From: Anarhynchus alexandrinus
Taxonomy: Eukaryota > Chordata > Aves > Charadriiformes > Charadriidae
Direction of reading: 5' to 3'
Assembly: GCA_008711295.1 (NCBI GenBank)
Contig: VUYV01000178.1
Span: 71,089 to 135,088 of the forward strand
DNA length: 64,000 nucleotides
Shown here piece after piece: positions 53,801 to 64,000 of the stretch. The notes under the pieces are model-generated. The model did not search any database and was not told the origin of the DNA. It worked only from the letters and a program-made list of their open reading frames with translations. Within the stretch, counting starts at the first letter, position 1. Every line of letters begins with the position of its first letter. Position numbers and translations under genes: made by a program.

Positions 53801-56800
53801 CAAGGCACTCAAAACAGTTCGTTCTTCTCTTTACTTTATAAAGGTGCACACACATATTGAAGAGGTACATGCTTTCTTTAATCCATCAAGGAGTCCAAGA
53901 GAAGCTTTTAGCCAAACTAGATGTACCAATGAATCAAAATTATCCCAAATAATAACAAAAGCTACAAACAGAAGTGCAATGAGAAATTTCTTTGCAACTT
54001 CAGACCAATATACTGTACATTCTTGCAAAGTGAAAATGAAAGATTTACTTCGGTGTAGAAATCTACATTTCAGAAAATGGTTTGTATCTCGGAAGCACAC
54101 AGAGCTCCTTCTAGCCACACCGCTGCCAGTATGTTATCAGCAGCTGTGCACAAACCAACCCCGAAGCGACAGCTCCCCACTAGATGTCAGGGAACTGCTG
54201 CACAACAGTCTTGCACCAGAGAGGGGTTTAGTTTGTTGTGCCAAACTACAAAGGAAGAATAGCCCTCAACAGCTCAAACAAAGCAACAAGATAAGCACAA
54301 AGGTCAGGTTTTAGCTGCAAACTATGCCTACAAACATTCTTTGGGTGCTTTAAATATCAACAGGGCTTGTAGAAACAGAATTGTAGGATGTTACTTTATC
54401 TCCATTATACACCCAGTCATATGGAAATAAATGAATAATTTTTTTAAGAATTGTTTTTTCTTTCATACGCATTAGAAAAATGACTGTGCACACGTTTCAT
54501 TGCTTTTTACAAGGCAGTCTAGAACTGAATAAAATCTGAAACCTCACTGGACAGTATGCATCAGATTGTCATATTACATAAGCTGCAAGCAAACAAGATG
54601 TCAGTTTTGGTATAATCACAGACATTTCAGTCACACTTGATTACAACACAACTTGCCAACACACACCCCACACAATCCCCCCAAAACCCCAACAGCCAGT
54701 GGCTTTTAAGTTCAGTTCCTTTAATACAGAATGGTTGCAATCTTTTAGCTAATTAGGGTGTGCCAATTTATTTCCAAGTAGTAATGCAGATTACAAATCA
54801 GAAGTTAACAAAATTACATACTCTGCGAGCTCGTAACGAAACCTCCAGTTCCTGCTGTTATCAGTCACTACAAATTCTTGAAGTTGGTAAAGATACTCTC
54901 GCCTTTTGTCTGCATGAAGTAACTAAAGGAAAAACGTTACTAGTATAAAACTGATAAAATTAAATACTTTCAGTTCTCGATTCACACCTATGTGCATTTT
55001 CCTACTTGAAAACAACTGATCATTCACAAGATGCTTACTAAAAATAGTGCACAATCAGATGAGTGTCTGGACACACAAGACTGACATCCACAAAAAGTAC
55101 ATTATGTCATCACTTCTGCAAGGATACCCGTCACAGCACCATCTCTGGGCATGAGACTGAGCAACCAACAACTAAGGATTTGTGTTTATTATGCAGCAGC
55201 CCACCAGGATCTGCTCTCTTCACTCCCAGCCCCAAAGGCAACTTGCTAACAGACCAACTTTCCAGCTGGACTGCACAAAATGCTAATTCCCTTACAACAG
55301 CTAGAAGCGTTTACAACCACATTTAGTTTTGATACTTTGTTGGCATATGGGACAGAAGAGAAGCGAGGGACCTTAAAAAAGTAATAGACACACACACAAA
55401 ATGGCATTATTACACAAAACTAAACATGTAATTAGATAGTGATAGTGCACATCTCACTAGAAAACTCTTAGTATAATAGAGTTGAAAAAAATTTTGTCTT
55501 GAGAAATTAAATTACACTTTCCTACCTTTAGAAAGTCATACAGATGTTTAAGGACACCAATACGGACTTCATCCAGATCTTTCAAGAATCCATTGAAAAT
55601 TGGCACCAGATCAGCAGCTGTCAGCTGATCCCCCAGAATAACTGCTAGTTCATGTATGGAGAAAGCTAGCGTCCGACGTACCTTCCACTGCAAACAGTTT
55701 AAGAAGTGAACTAGATTAGGTACCATACCTAAACTAAAGCAGCTTTTGAACTACACCTGTGTGAGGATTGAGAGAGCAGAAGAAACAGGGCTAGTTACAC
55801 AGCAGTAGAAAGTGTTAATCATATTTATGAAGTCTGATTTAAATCTTGAATTTTATATTTTTAGGGCGTATTTAATCCCTTATAAGAAAGTATATGATGT
55901 TATAGTTTCAGTGTAATGAACTGCACAAAAAAGCTACTCAAAATTCTGATTTATCATTAACCCCCCCCCTCCTTTTTTTTTTACCTGTACATCTGAGGCC
56001 AGCGTCTCATACGTATCTTTCAGGCAATGCCAGTTCTGCCTGCCCAGTGTTAAGGCCACCCCAGGAAGACTATAGGCACAGTGTTTGGCTATTTCAGTAT
56101 CAACAGTCTGGGCTCGAGCTGGGTCGGTCATTGACAAGTACTGGTCTAATAAAGGTTGAGGTATGATATCCTATAGACAGAGACAGTACATCAGCAACAC
56201 ACACTTTAAGATCAGAAAGAAAATACACCTGTGGCACTACAGTATTCTCCTGCTATCAACCAGCTGGCAGCGAAGCACAGTGGCAAGACGCCCCTTTTGT
56301 GGACTAGCTTTACAAAGCGTAAACGATCCCTGTAGTTATTTGTACTCTCATTAGGACAGAGCAATCAGCAATGAACAGTAATTATTACTTTATCAACATG
56401 TTGCATCAAACCAAACTGAAAATTTCTTCTTTACTGAAGACAAACAGTAAATCCAGTGACAAAACAGTATAGTCAGCGCCTACCTTGGTGGCACAGATTG
56501 CCTCTCAGGCACTAAAAAGGCAACAGAAGTTTCTAGCTTTCTGATTTAAAATAGGGTTCTCCTCAAATGCCCAGAGCGTTTCTTAATATTCTGCAACTGA
56601 TCAATTGCAAAAGCTATCGCTGTATTAAGGGTAAGATGAACTGTATCCAGTCCTTCACTAAAGCAGCTAGATGCTATTTTAATCACCTGTAATTTTGACT
56701 TGTCATCTTCAAATGGTGGATTATTCTCTTGCTCTTTCTTTAAAAATACACTGGTTCCTTTGTGTTGTTCCTCCAAGTCCTGTAAAAGGATGTACTAGCT

Positions 56801-59800
56801 AGTGAAATGAATTAGACTTACTGCTGTGCCAGGTGTTTCAAAGCATCACACCACAGTTCAGGTACAGAATAGCCTTGAACAGGCAAAGCCTTATTCAGTG
56901 TGCTTATACAAATACAGAAAGACAACAGAGTCGTACACTAAGACAAACACTATTATGACCATAGCAGCCACAAGGGCAACAGTAGTTAGATTTACTTCTA
57001 AAAAAAGCAATCTAATTTAACACAAGAAACCCAACATTCATACAGATTCTGGATGGCTACTTTTATTATACTCTTAAATAGTTTTTGTTCTTGGCATGAA
57101 TTTAAATTATGTTAAACAAGACAGCTTAGCAGTTGCTCCAAGGCAGTCAATACCATGATAAAAGCTTTACTTATTTTAGAACATACTGCTGGAAACTCCC
57201 AAGTCTACCAAATTATGAAGCATACACCTCTCCCCAAATATCAACAGAAGACTTCAAAAGAATTAAAAGGTTTAAAAGACCAAAACCATACCAAGTTTGA
57301 AAGTTCACAGAGTATTTTACATTTTTGTTCATACAGGTTTTATGTGTAGTTCTTGTTCATAGACAAGGAGAGCTTTTCTTTATATTTCACAATTAGCTCC
57401 AGCAACATTAGATACTGTGCAAACAATCCTTTTTACTCCTATCTGTACACTATAATCAAGAAATAGTAATGAGGAACTGTGTATGTGTCACCACCTGATT
57501 CAGCCTCCTGTCTGGAGATAAAAGACTAATTTTAGATGCGTTACAGGAAGAGGTGAGACTGTACTTGGTACATCTCATCTGAAAGAAAACACCCAAACCA
57601 ACCCTACAAGACTACTGCAAAACTTAAATTCTTAAGTAATTTGTGTGCAAACAAATACATAATAGCCCTCAATAACTTCTCTTTTTAAATGAAAATAAGT
57701 AGTGTATGATAGTTATGGAGTAGTGATGTTCAAAGGCTTTAGATCAAAAGTGGGTCAATTACGCCAGGGACTACATGAACACACATGGTACTTAAGCAGG
57801 TAAGAATTAATTTCAGACACAGAGCACAATGCACACTTACTGTGCTTTTCAGTATACTGGTGGTAGACTGGTCACTGATGTTATCCTGGGAGGCAGGGGA
57901 TGAAAGAGCATCCTCCTCCACGTGGTTGCAGGTAGCATCTGAAACAGCTGTTTTATCTGAAATAGTTTTGTTCTGAAGTTTGATGCTGCTTTCTTCTTTT
58001 TTTTTGGTCTCATAGTCACCAACAGAATCAAACTGAGCAGCTCTGAGAGCAGCAGACAACACTTGGACCTGAGCTGTATAAAGCAAAAGATGACTATTTA
58101 GTCTCCCTTCTGCACTTAAATGCATTAAACTTGCAATTAGTTAATCTGAAAAGATAAAAAGAAGCCCAGTGCGAGCTGCACAGAAATGGTATGTTAGCAA
58201 ACATTTGCTCTCAAAGAAAAGGCGCATTACTCTTCCACAAAACCATCACAAATTAGGAGCAGTGATTTGGATGCATTAACATTTTCAGCAGAACCATTCT
58301 ACCAATTTCTACTACTGAAAGGTATTTCTAATAACCCCCTGTAATGAGGTATCACAGCATACTGGCTCGCCTCCCATTCTTCATACTGTCAGACATTTTA
58401 ATACAAATTCTTTTGTTATATTCTTTAATTGATTCTATGGCTTAGAAAATACATCAATGTGCATTTAAAACACTTCTGAGAAAAACTCTATGCAGAGGAG
58501 GGAATTAGTCAAACCACCTCTGAACTGTTTTGCAGAAGTAGATAGAACACAAAAGGTTGGGTTTACCACTGCATCACCGATAAAGTTAGGACAAACTCTA
58601 TTTGCGCATTACTAAAGTTCAGAATGCAGAAACTTTGAGATAGCTACACCTGCACAAGCATACCGCACGTACAGTCTTAAGATGAAACATTAGCATATAC
58701 TTTAAAGGTGAAGAATACTAGAATACTTTGGAAATGAAGTGAACAGACAACTTAAAAGGCAGAAGAATAGATCACAAGCGTATTTATGAGCGTTTTGGCA
58801 GTTAGAGCAGGAGGAAAACAGAAACTAAAATCCACATTTCCTTATTTTGAGAAAGGAAGCAGGACTGTTTTGCTAAAGTTGGGGGGGGAGCAGAAATCTT
58901 CATTGTTTTCTCCCATGCCTCTCCAAACCCCTCACTTCTCACTGTACAGCTGTCAAGCTAACATGTCTCCATTTGTCTTAGTTCTACATAATGGGTTTTT
59001 TTGCACTCTTCCTTTTGCTTTTACTCTCTGCTTTTCATTTCCAAAACTCATTTACCCCATTTTTTATTTTTTCATTCGTTCACTTCAGTTTCCACTTTTT
59101 CCTTTACCACTTTAAAATTCAACTTTTTCACCTCTTGCTCTTTTAAATCTTTCCCTTTCTTCCTGATCCTTTGCCTCTCACACATGAAGTATTTTTTATT
59201 TTCCTGGTACCTTTCCGAATGACCATGGGGAGCCACCTAAATATGCCACGCTGCCAGTTGGCTTACTACTCACTATTACTGCAGTAAGGACTTCAAATGA
59301 TGCTGCAGTTCCTGCAGCTATGACTTTGCATACAGAGAAAGGATGAATAAACAGGCAGACAAAAACTGTTAATTCACTAGAGTACTCAAGAGACTTTGTG
59401 GGACAAGATACTGAGTTGACTAAGGATGACAGGCTTGTCAAGAGGGATTTGGCCCAGGAAACACATATGCATCCCACTATCAGGTTATCATTAGTTCAGT
59501 ACGTTCATCAACAGGCTTGTATGGAGAGGCTGAGGAAAGATGACTTGAAATTAAGGCCATTCTCACTCTACCAAACGCTAGATGAATTCAGCTGATAACA
59601 GGTAGCTCTGTCCCTAAAACCACAGTACTTGGTTACAGTACTTAAAGACAGTTTTAACAAATTTCAACAAGCTCTTTTCCCTTTTGCAGTTAGATCCAAT
59701 TGATTTCTCATGTGAACAGGAGCTAGGAACACTTCCCCAGCTGTTCTAGAAATTAATCAGGTCTTGTGAAAAAGGCTGTTGCGTAACTTTCTACTATAAT

Positions 59801-62800
59801 TTACTACTCAAGGAAGTCTCATCACCTTACGAATACCAAGCCAATTAAAATGCAGTAAAGGGTTTTGTAAAGGCCAGGAGAAAACGTGCTCAGAAAAAAT
59901 ATGATTTTACTGTTACAGAGTCTCACCTTGAACATCTGGATCATCTATGTGCTCTTGTAAGCTTTCTAGAACCTTTTTTATTTCACTACTAGCAACACAG
60001 TTATTACATGGCACAGAACAGCTATCTTTGTGCTTTTCAGTCTTGAACTGAAGCAACTCCAGATCCTGACTTATATCGGGCAGAGGAGGGCGCCAGTATA
60101 GAAAAGTATTAAATACGTCCTCAGCAGACTGTAGCCTTGAGTTCATTCCAGGAAAACTGCTGTCCTTAGTGACTTCTATGACACCAGCAGCAACTCTGTC
60201 ACCCTGAGACAATCGAGACACATCTTCTCCAGGATTGGTACAACAATCTGAACTTTCTTCCTGTGTATCTTTACTTAGGTTCTCAACTGAGAGCTTTGTA
60301 TTAACTTCAGATGAAGTCTCCTCAGTCGACGATTCTGGTTTGAGTTCCATTGGTTGTTCTGAACTGGTAACAGACACACACAGTTATCCAAATAAAACTT
60401 AAATTACTCTAACAATAGTTTTCAGTGAAATACTTCATAAAAGACAGCATCAACTACAGAAGTTTATTTTCTCTGCAGAAAGACAGAATTTATGTTAACA
60501 CTATGCTTTACTTCACCAGTTTTCCCTTTACCCTCCTGTGAAGCCATCAAACTGATTTTTTCAATAAAGCAGCTACAGTCAAATAGACACATGCGTGATC
60601 TCACTCTTCATACCTTTACTGAAACTACATTCTCAAGTTGAGATTTTTACCCCTGAAGAGCAATAAAAAGAATTATCTTTTCTTCCTCTCTTCTGCTACA
60701 CCACATCTTTCCCATGATTTTACCTGGACAACGTAGCATTTGTACTGGAGGACATTAAAGTTATATTGTTGCTTGGCTGACAGGAATTGGAATTCACATC
60801 TTGCATTGATGGTCGGATACTCAGCGTCCCATCTTCTCGAATGTAAAGACCAGCACTTGAAGGGTTTGCAAAGGTAGAAATAAACGGGCCAAGAGACTGA
60901 AAAGCAGCCTGACGAACCTGTGATAGTATAAACACAACAGTCAGGACTCATGCAACTCCCACAGAGTTAATGCTGAAAAAAAAATTTGGTTCAATTTTTT
61001 TAGTAAGAATCAATTGGTTCTTACTATGACAGCTTCATTTAATACCAAATATAACCAATTATCTAATAAGTGACACCTAAGCAAAGGGTGTTAGAATATT
61101 AAGCACGTATCTACAACCATAGGAAGGAAATTTTTTAAGAATAATAAATTTGAAGGACATCACTGTCTACTTCAACTAATACCTTTAGCACAAGCAACCT
61201 ATTCTCAGAAGAGTGCTTACACTTACAAAAAAAAAAACAAAACCTGTTGATAGAAATTCTAAGTAGTAAGAGAGAGAGAGGAAAAATAAGATACTATCTT
61301 ATTAGAGGAGATCAGATTTTAGTAGATTATCTCAGAGTAGATTAATCTCAGCAAATTTAGTTTAGAGACCTTTTACAGCACACTTCTGACTTGCCCATTA
61401 TTTGTGTATGATTTGCCTGGGAAGATGCATCAATTATAGTTACTTACCCATCTGCAAGTGTCACTAATAAGACTGATAAACAGCGGGGATAGTTTGCTTC
61501 TGCGAACTTCTGGGGATGTGGTGTAAGACACTGCCATAAAGCATTCAGCACAAGCTTTTCTCATTCCCCAAACACTATCAGAACAGAGTTCAAAGAACTT
61601 GGGAATCTGTCAAAAATAAGCAAAACCAAGACTAATTAAAGACTAAACAAAGACTGCAACAACTTACTATCAAGATATTTGTTTGGAAACTGGAGACAAT
61701 GATAACTCAAGGGAGAATAAAATAAGTGAGGAATAGAAGAAAGAGGGCCAGGTTAAAAACATCTACTAATTGAAGACATCGGAAAAAAACCTCTGTCTAC
61801 CATTTACTTCATTAGGATTTTATGTATAACTTTACGCACTAGGAAACAATAGGAAGAATTATTAATGGCCTATTTCTCCTGAAATTGTAATTTGACTGAT
61901 CATCTAGTCCAGGGAAAAAAGAAAGACTCAGTAATTCTAAAGTGTGTGTGTGTGCGTGTATATATGCTGTCAATTATATTTAAAAAAATGTTTTGCAAAA
62001 TAAGAACTTTGCATTTCTATTCATCCCCAGTTTTGCTAAGTAATTGCAACCAAATCCTTAGCCAAATCAATTAAAAAAACCGCATGCACACTGATTAATT
62101 TACAGAGAAGCCAATAAAAGAACTCATTATTAAACCTTTTGAACTGAGAAATACAAGTCTTGTAAATTGATTTTGATTTTTACATACCAGCAGCCTTTCT
62201 GTGGCTTCTTGCCCAACTGCATTACAAATGTCACCAAAATTAGCTGCACAAATCTAAGAAATAAAAAAAGTCATTAATAACATTCTGGCTCTTTTAAGTG
62301 CATTAGTTTTATTATCAACTTCACCATGAATTATTTATCCCACGTAACAACTGCAGGTTTGACTATTCAATTTCAGCCATGTAACTACATCCTGTAATAT
62401 TAACTCACCCTGAACAAAGACCCATTAGGGCAAGCTTCCATAAGCCACATGCCTTTGAAATCAATAGTAATAAAGGTTTCTGCATGAAAAGCATCATCCA
62501 CTTCAGTAATCACTGAAAGGGACAATAAGCCTACTTGAAAGTTTAAATTACTTTGAACAGCAGCTGTCAAAACCAAAGCAGACTAAAATATGATACCAGG
62601 GTCAGAACTTAGGTGTACTGACAGAACTATCTTTGCTATGGCTGAGACTGGCTTAAGCACTTTGCTGAAGCAAAGTTTAATCAAGGTCTCAAGTTAGTGC
62701 CATTTACAGTACATTACAAATGCTATGATTAAGGCAAAAGGAACATTCCCTCATGTTGGAAAAAGACGTTGCCAAAATTTGAAATCAATTAAGATAGGAC

Positions 62801-63510
62801 TGTGTTACTATACCATTTATTTATTCAATATGCTTATTTAGAAGGTTATAATGCAGCTCAAATTCCAACAAATGCAGCTTACGTTAAGGACCAAGCTGAA
62901 GCTCTGCATGACCCCTAAGTCTACTGAAATATTTTAAGACTTCTTATGCTACAAGTTTCCTTTTGTACTCCACCATGAATTAAAATCAGTCTTATACTTT
63001 TGGGATTTCTCCTTTCAAATAATGCCAGACTTTTTTTTTTTTTAAGGATGTCTGTCTCAAATATATATTACTTTTGAATTTCTGGTTTTGAAATAAGATG
63101 GCAGAAATCAAGTAAATTATTTGCATCCTATAACCAAGCATCGTGGCTTAAAAATAAGGTTATGCAAAACTATTAGATGTGCAAGATCAGTTTAACTGCT
63201 ACACCAAAGCCATTCACCAAGGATTGTTATCTGTTTCTTTACTGAACTACAGAAACTCTAACCATGTCAATAAATTACAACTGCTCTTCCAGACTCTTTC
63301 AAAGTTCATCAGCTAAAGTTATGACTAAATTATTCAGGAAGGCATTTGAACAGCAACAAATAAATTCATTTTTAAGTGGTTCAGAGTTGAAAACACACCA
63401 ACCTTTCGGACTTGAAACAACTTCCCATCACTGCACAGTTCACAGAAACGAGGAAGTAGCATGTGCTCAACTGTTGTTCTGCTCAACATAGAAGCCATTT
63501 TACAGATTAT
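50669..63510 (-). CDS. PPP4R1L: PPP4R1L, protein phosphatase 4 regulatory subunit 1-like (partial, N-terminus off window)
   Basis: Fourteen minus-strand exons join to 2292 nt: 763 codons plus stop, with all splice phases consistent and all sites GT-AG. Adding the missing N-terminus gives a length near the 950 residues of PPP4R1. The protein is an all-helical HEAT-repeat scaffold in two halves. The N-terminal half includes LLPRFCELCSD, VWGMRKACAECFMAVS and VRQAAFQSLGPFISTFANPS. A Ser/Glu/Asp-rich low-complexity linker follows (exons 60363-56687). The C-terminal half includes TLGRQNWHCLKDTYETLASD, LAVILGDQLTAADLVPIFNG and NVRVLLAKALRQTLLEK. PPP4R1 proteins bind the PP4 catalytic subunit and direct it to substrates in cytoplasm and nucleus. 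The position beside ANKRD60 identifies the PPP4R1L paralogue and not PPP4R1, which lies in another block. In human the PPP4R1L locus is a pseudogene; here no break is visible. Confidence 0.95.
51823..51964 (-). CDS. PPP4R1L: PPP4R1L exon
   Basis: The acceptor is ATCCTGTAG|GCT and the donor GAAAG|GTGCGG. It encodes 47 residues plus one base: MPVDQFVEHLLPSLLSLASD and NVRVLLAKALRQTLLEK, the last HEAT repeats. Confidence 0.95.
52722..52856 (-). CDS. PPP4R1L: PPP4R1L exon
   Basis: The acceptor is GCTTCACAG|GTT and the donor TGTCAG|GTTGGA. 45 residues, phase 0 both sides, including GLNFINELVVRF and CSKWVGRQAFAFICQ. Confidence 0.95.
53563..53683 (-). CDS. PPP4R1L: PPP4R1L exon
   Basis: The acceptor is TGTTTCAG|G and the donor AAACTG|GTAGGG. 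40 residues, QLILILELYNPNDVYDYLRH and VRWISFKL. The frame stays open about 17 codons past the donor, but homology resumes only in the next exon. Confidence 0.94.
54822..54922 (-). CDS. PPP4R1L: PPP4R1L exon
   Basis: The acceptor is TTCCTTTAG|TTA and the donor GCAGA|GTATGT. It encodes LLHADKRREYLYQLQEFVVT, then DNSRNWRFRYELA plus two bases. Confidence 0.95.
55526..55687 (-). CDS. PPP4R1L: PPP4R1L exon
   Basis: The acceptor is CTGTTTGCAG|TGG and the donor CTAAAG|GTAGGA. 54 residues from WKVRRTLAFSIHELAVILGD to KHLYDFLK, one of the most conserved blocks. Confidence 0.97.
55985..56170 (-). CDS. PPP4R1L: PPP4R1L exon
   Basis: The acceptor is GTCTATAG|GAT and the donor GTACAG|GTAAAA. 62 residues, DIIPQPLLDQYLSMTDPARA to YETLASDVQ. 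The donor is followed at once by a long A run and a G run. Confidence 0.97.
56687..56779 (-). CDS. PPP4R1L: PPP4R1L exon (linker)
   Basis: The acceptor is CCTTTTACAG|GAC and the donor TTACAG|GTGATT. 31 charged residues, DLEEQHKGTSVFLKKEQENN to KLQ, in the low-complexity linker. Sequence similarity is weak; splice sites, phase and position support it. Confidence 0.85.
57841..58073 (-). CDS. PPP4R1L: PPP4R1L exon (linker)
   Basis: The acceptor is GCTTTATACAG|CT and the donor AGCACA|GTAAGT. It begins with the conserved QVQVLSAALRA and continues as a Ser/Asp/Lys-rich stretch ending SILKST. Confidence 0.93.
59927..60363 (-). CDS. PPP4R1L: PPP4R1L exon (large linker exon)
   Basis: The acceptor is CTGTTACCAG|T and the donor CAAG|GTGAGA. 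437 nt. A Ser/Glu/Thr-rich, probably disordered segment, then the conserved marks FNTFLYWRPPLPDI and LQEHIDDPDVQ of the PPP4R1 family. Confidence 0.95.
60724..60917 (-). CDS. PPP4R1L: PPP4R1L exon
   Basis: The acceptor is ACTATCACAG|GTT and the donor TCCAG|GTAAAA. VRQAAFQSLGPFISTFANPS is near-identical to PPP4R1, followed by a divergent Ser/Asn-rich tail of about 40 residues. Confidence 0.96.
61448..61606 (-). CDS. PPP4R1L: PPP4R1L exon
   Basis: The acceptor is TTTTTGACAG|ATT and the donor AGATGG|GTAAGT. 53 residues, IPKFFELCSDSVWGMRKACA to SLISDTCRW; HEAT repeat. Confidence 0.97.
61941..61964. repeat. GT/TA dinucleotide microsatellite in a PPP4R1L intron
   Basis: GT repeats followed by a short TA run between the exons at 61606 and 62188. 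Simple repeat. Confidence 0.75.
62188..62253 (-). CDS. PPP4R1L: PPP4R1L exon
   Basis: The acceptor is TATTTCTTAG|ATT and the donor CTGCTG|GTATGT. 22 residues, ICAANFGDICNAVGQEATER and LL. Confidence 0.95.
63403..63510 (-). CDS. PPP4R1L: PPP4R1L exon (most 5' in window)
   Basis: The acceptor is ATTTTTAG|ATA and the donor CGAAAG|GTTGGT. 36 residues, IICKMASMLSRTTVEHMLLP and FCELCSDGKLFQVRK. Earlier exons are not between 63511 and 64000, so they lie beyond the window. Confidence 0.95.
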
Positions 63511-64000
63511 CTAAAAATCAAGAAGGGGATACGTATAAGGAAAATAAAATTATGAAGCTTGTAAGCACAGCCAAATATTCCTCCTGAAAATTACCTCCGA
63601 GAGCAAAACAGCAACTACCATCAAATAGGTTTAACTGCTACACATTATTTGTATTTTCACACACCTGTTTTATATGAAGCACAACTATAGTTTTTATTTA
63701 AAATCATTCTATGCCACTGTGCCTGAACATAACATTTCTGCATGTAATTCATTGTCTTTTTTATCTGGTTAGATAGACTTTTATTAATAAAGGCATTTTC
63801 AAGGTGTTTTACAAAGTGGCATACACTGGTATTTTGTATGGAGAAGACAGAAGTTCCATTGTACTAGCCAGCATACAAAATCACAATCTTTAAGCATATT
63901 AAAAATATCTCAAGCTAAAGCATGCAAGTAAGCCCCTTGGCTTTAACAGGACTGTTCAGATATTTAAAAAACAAACTAAGTCACGGGTCTTTATAGGCTC

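Noticed and set aside
53772..54314. 180-codon plus-strand open frame
   Set aside because: It lies in a PPP4R1L intron, antisense to the gene. Composition is unremarkable and no domain is visible.
1..64000. CRISPR arrays, bacterial operons, tRNA or rRNA genes
   Set aside because: No regularly spaced repeats were seen, and no cloverleaf or rRNA signature was recognised by reading. The spliced genes and CR1 elements show vertebrate nuclear DNA.

Overview
The window is avian nuclear DNA. It is AT-rich, has long introns with GT-AG splice sites, two CR1-type LINE fragments (the typical bird LINE) and one bird-style solo LTR. Three genes lie in the order and orientation known from human 20q13.32 and the matching bird block (chicken chromosome 20): CIMIP1/C20orf85 (+), ANKRD60 (-), PPP4R1L (-). 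The species cannot be named from sequence alone.

Layout. 1-15.7 kb: gene-free sequence upstream of CIMIP1, with one minus-oriented CR1 fragment (8285-9265). 15.7-16.1 kb: CpG island with CIMIP1 exon 1. 15,914-20,688: CIMIP1, four coding exons, complete at 132 aa. 20.7-41.8 kb: gene-free, with a 688-bp solo LTR (23,049-23,736) flanked by a 5-bp duplication, and some small palindromes. 41,796-46,372: ANKRD60 on the minus strand, four recognisable exons (ubiquitin-like region, then ankyrin repeats). Its last exon is out of frame with the ankyrin reading, and one internal exon lacks a good donor. 46.4-50.7 kb: spacer plus the probable long 3' UTR of PPP4R1L, with a small CpG-rich patch near 47.8 kb. 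50,669-63,510: 14 coding exons of PPP4R1L on the minus strand, 763 codons plus stop. The N-terminal exons lie beyond the right edge.

Function. CIMIP1 is a ciliary microtubule inner protein of the axoneme. PPP4R1L is a HEAT-repeat regulatory subunit-like protein of protein phosphatase 4. ANKRD60 has no established role. The genes are separate transcription units and no operon-like cooperation is implied. Exon boundaries were fixed by reading splice sites and checking phase by hand: CIMIP1 sums to 399 nt and the PPP4R1L part to 2292 nt, both multiples of three with every phase matching. I found no clearly new biological system. The most notable points are the disrupted ANKRD60, the apparently intact PPP4R1L (a pseudogene in human), the LTR, and a near-perfect 18-bp-stem hairpin at 37.0 kb.
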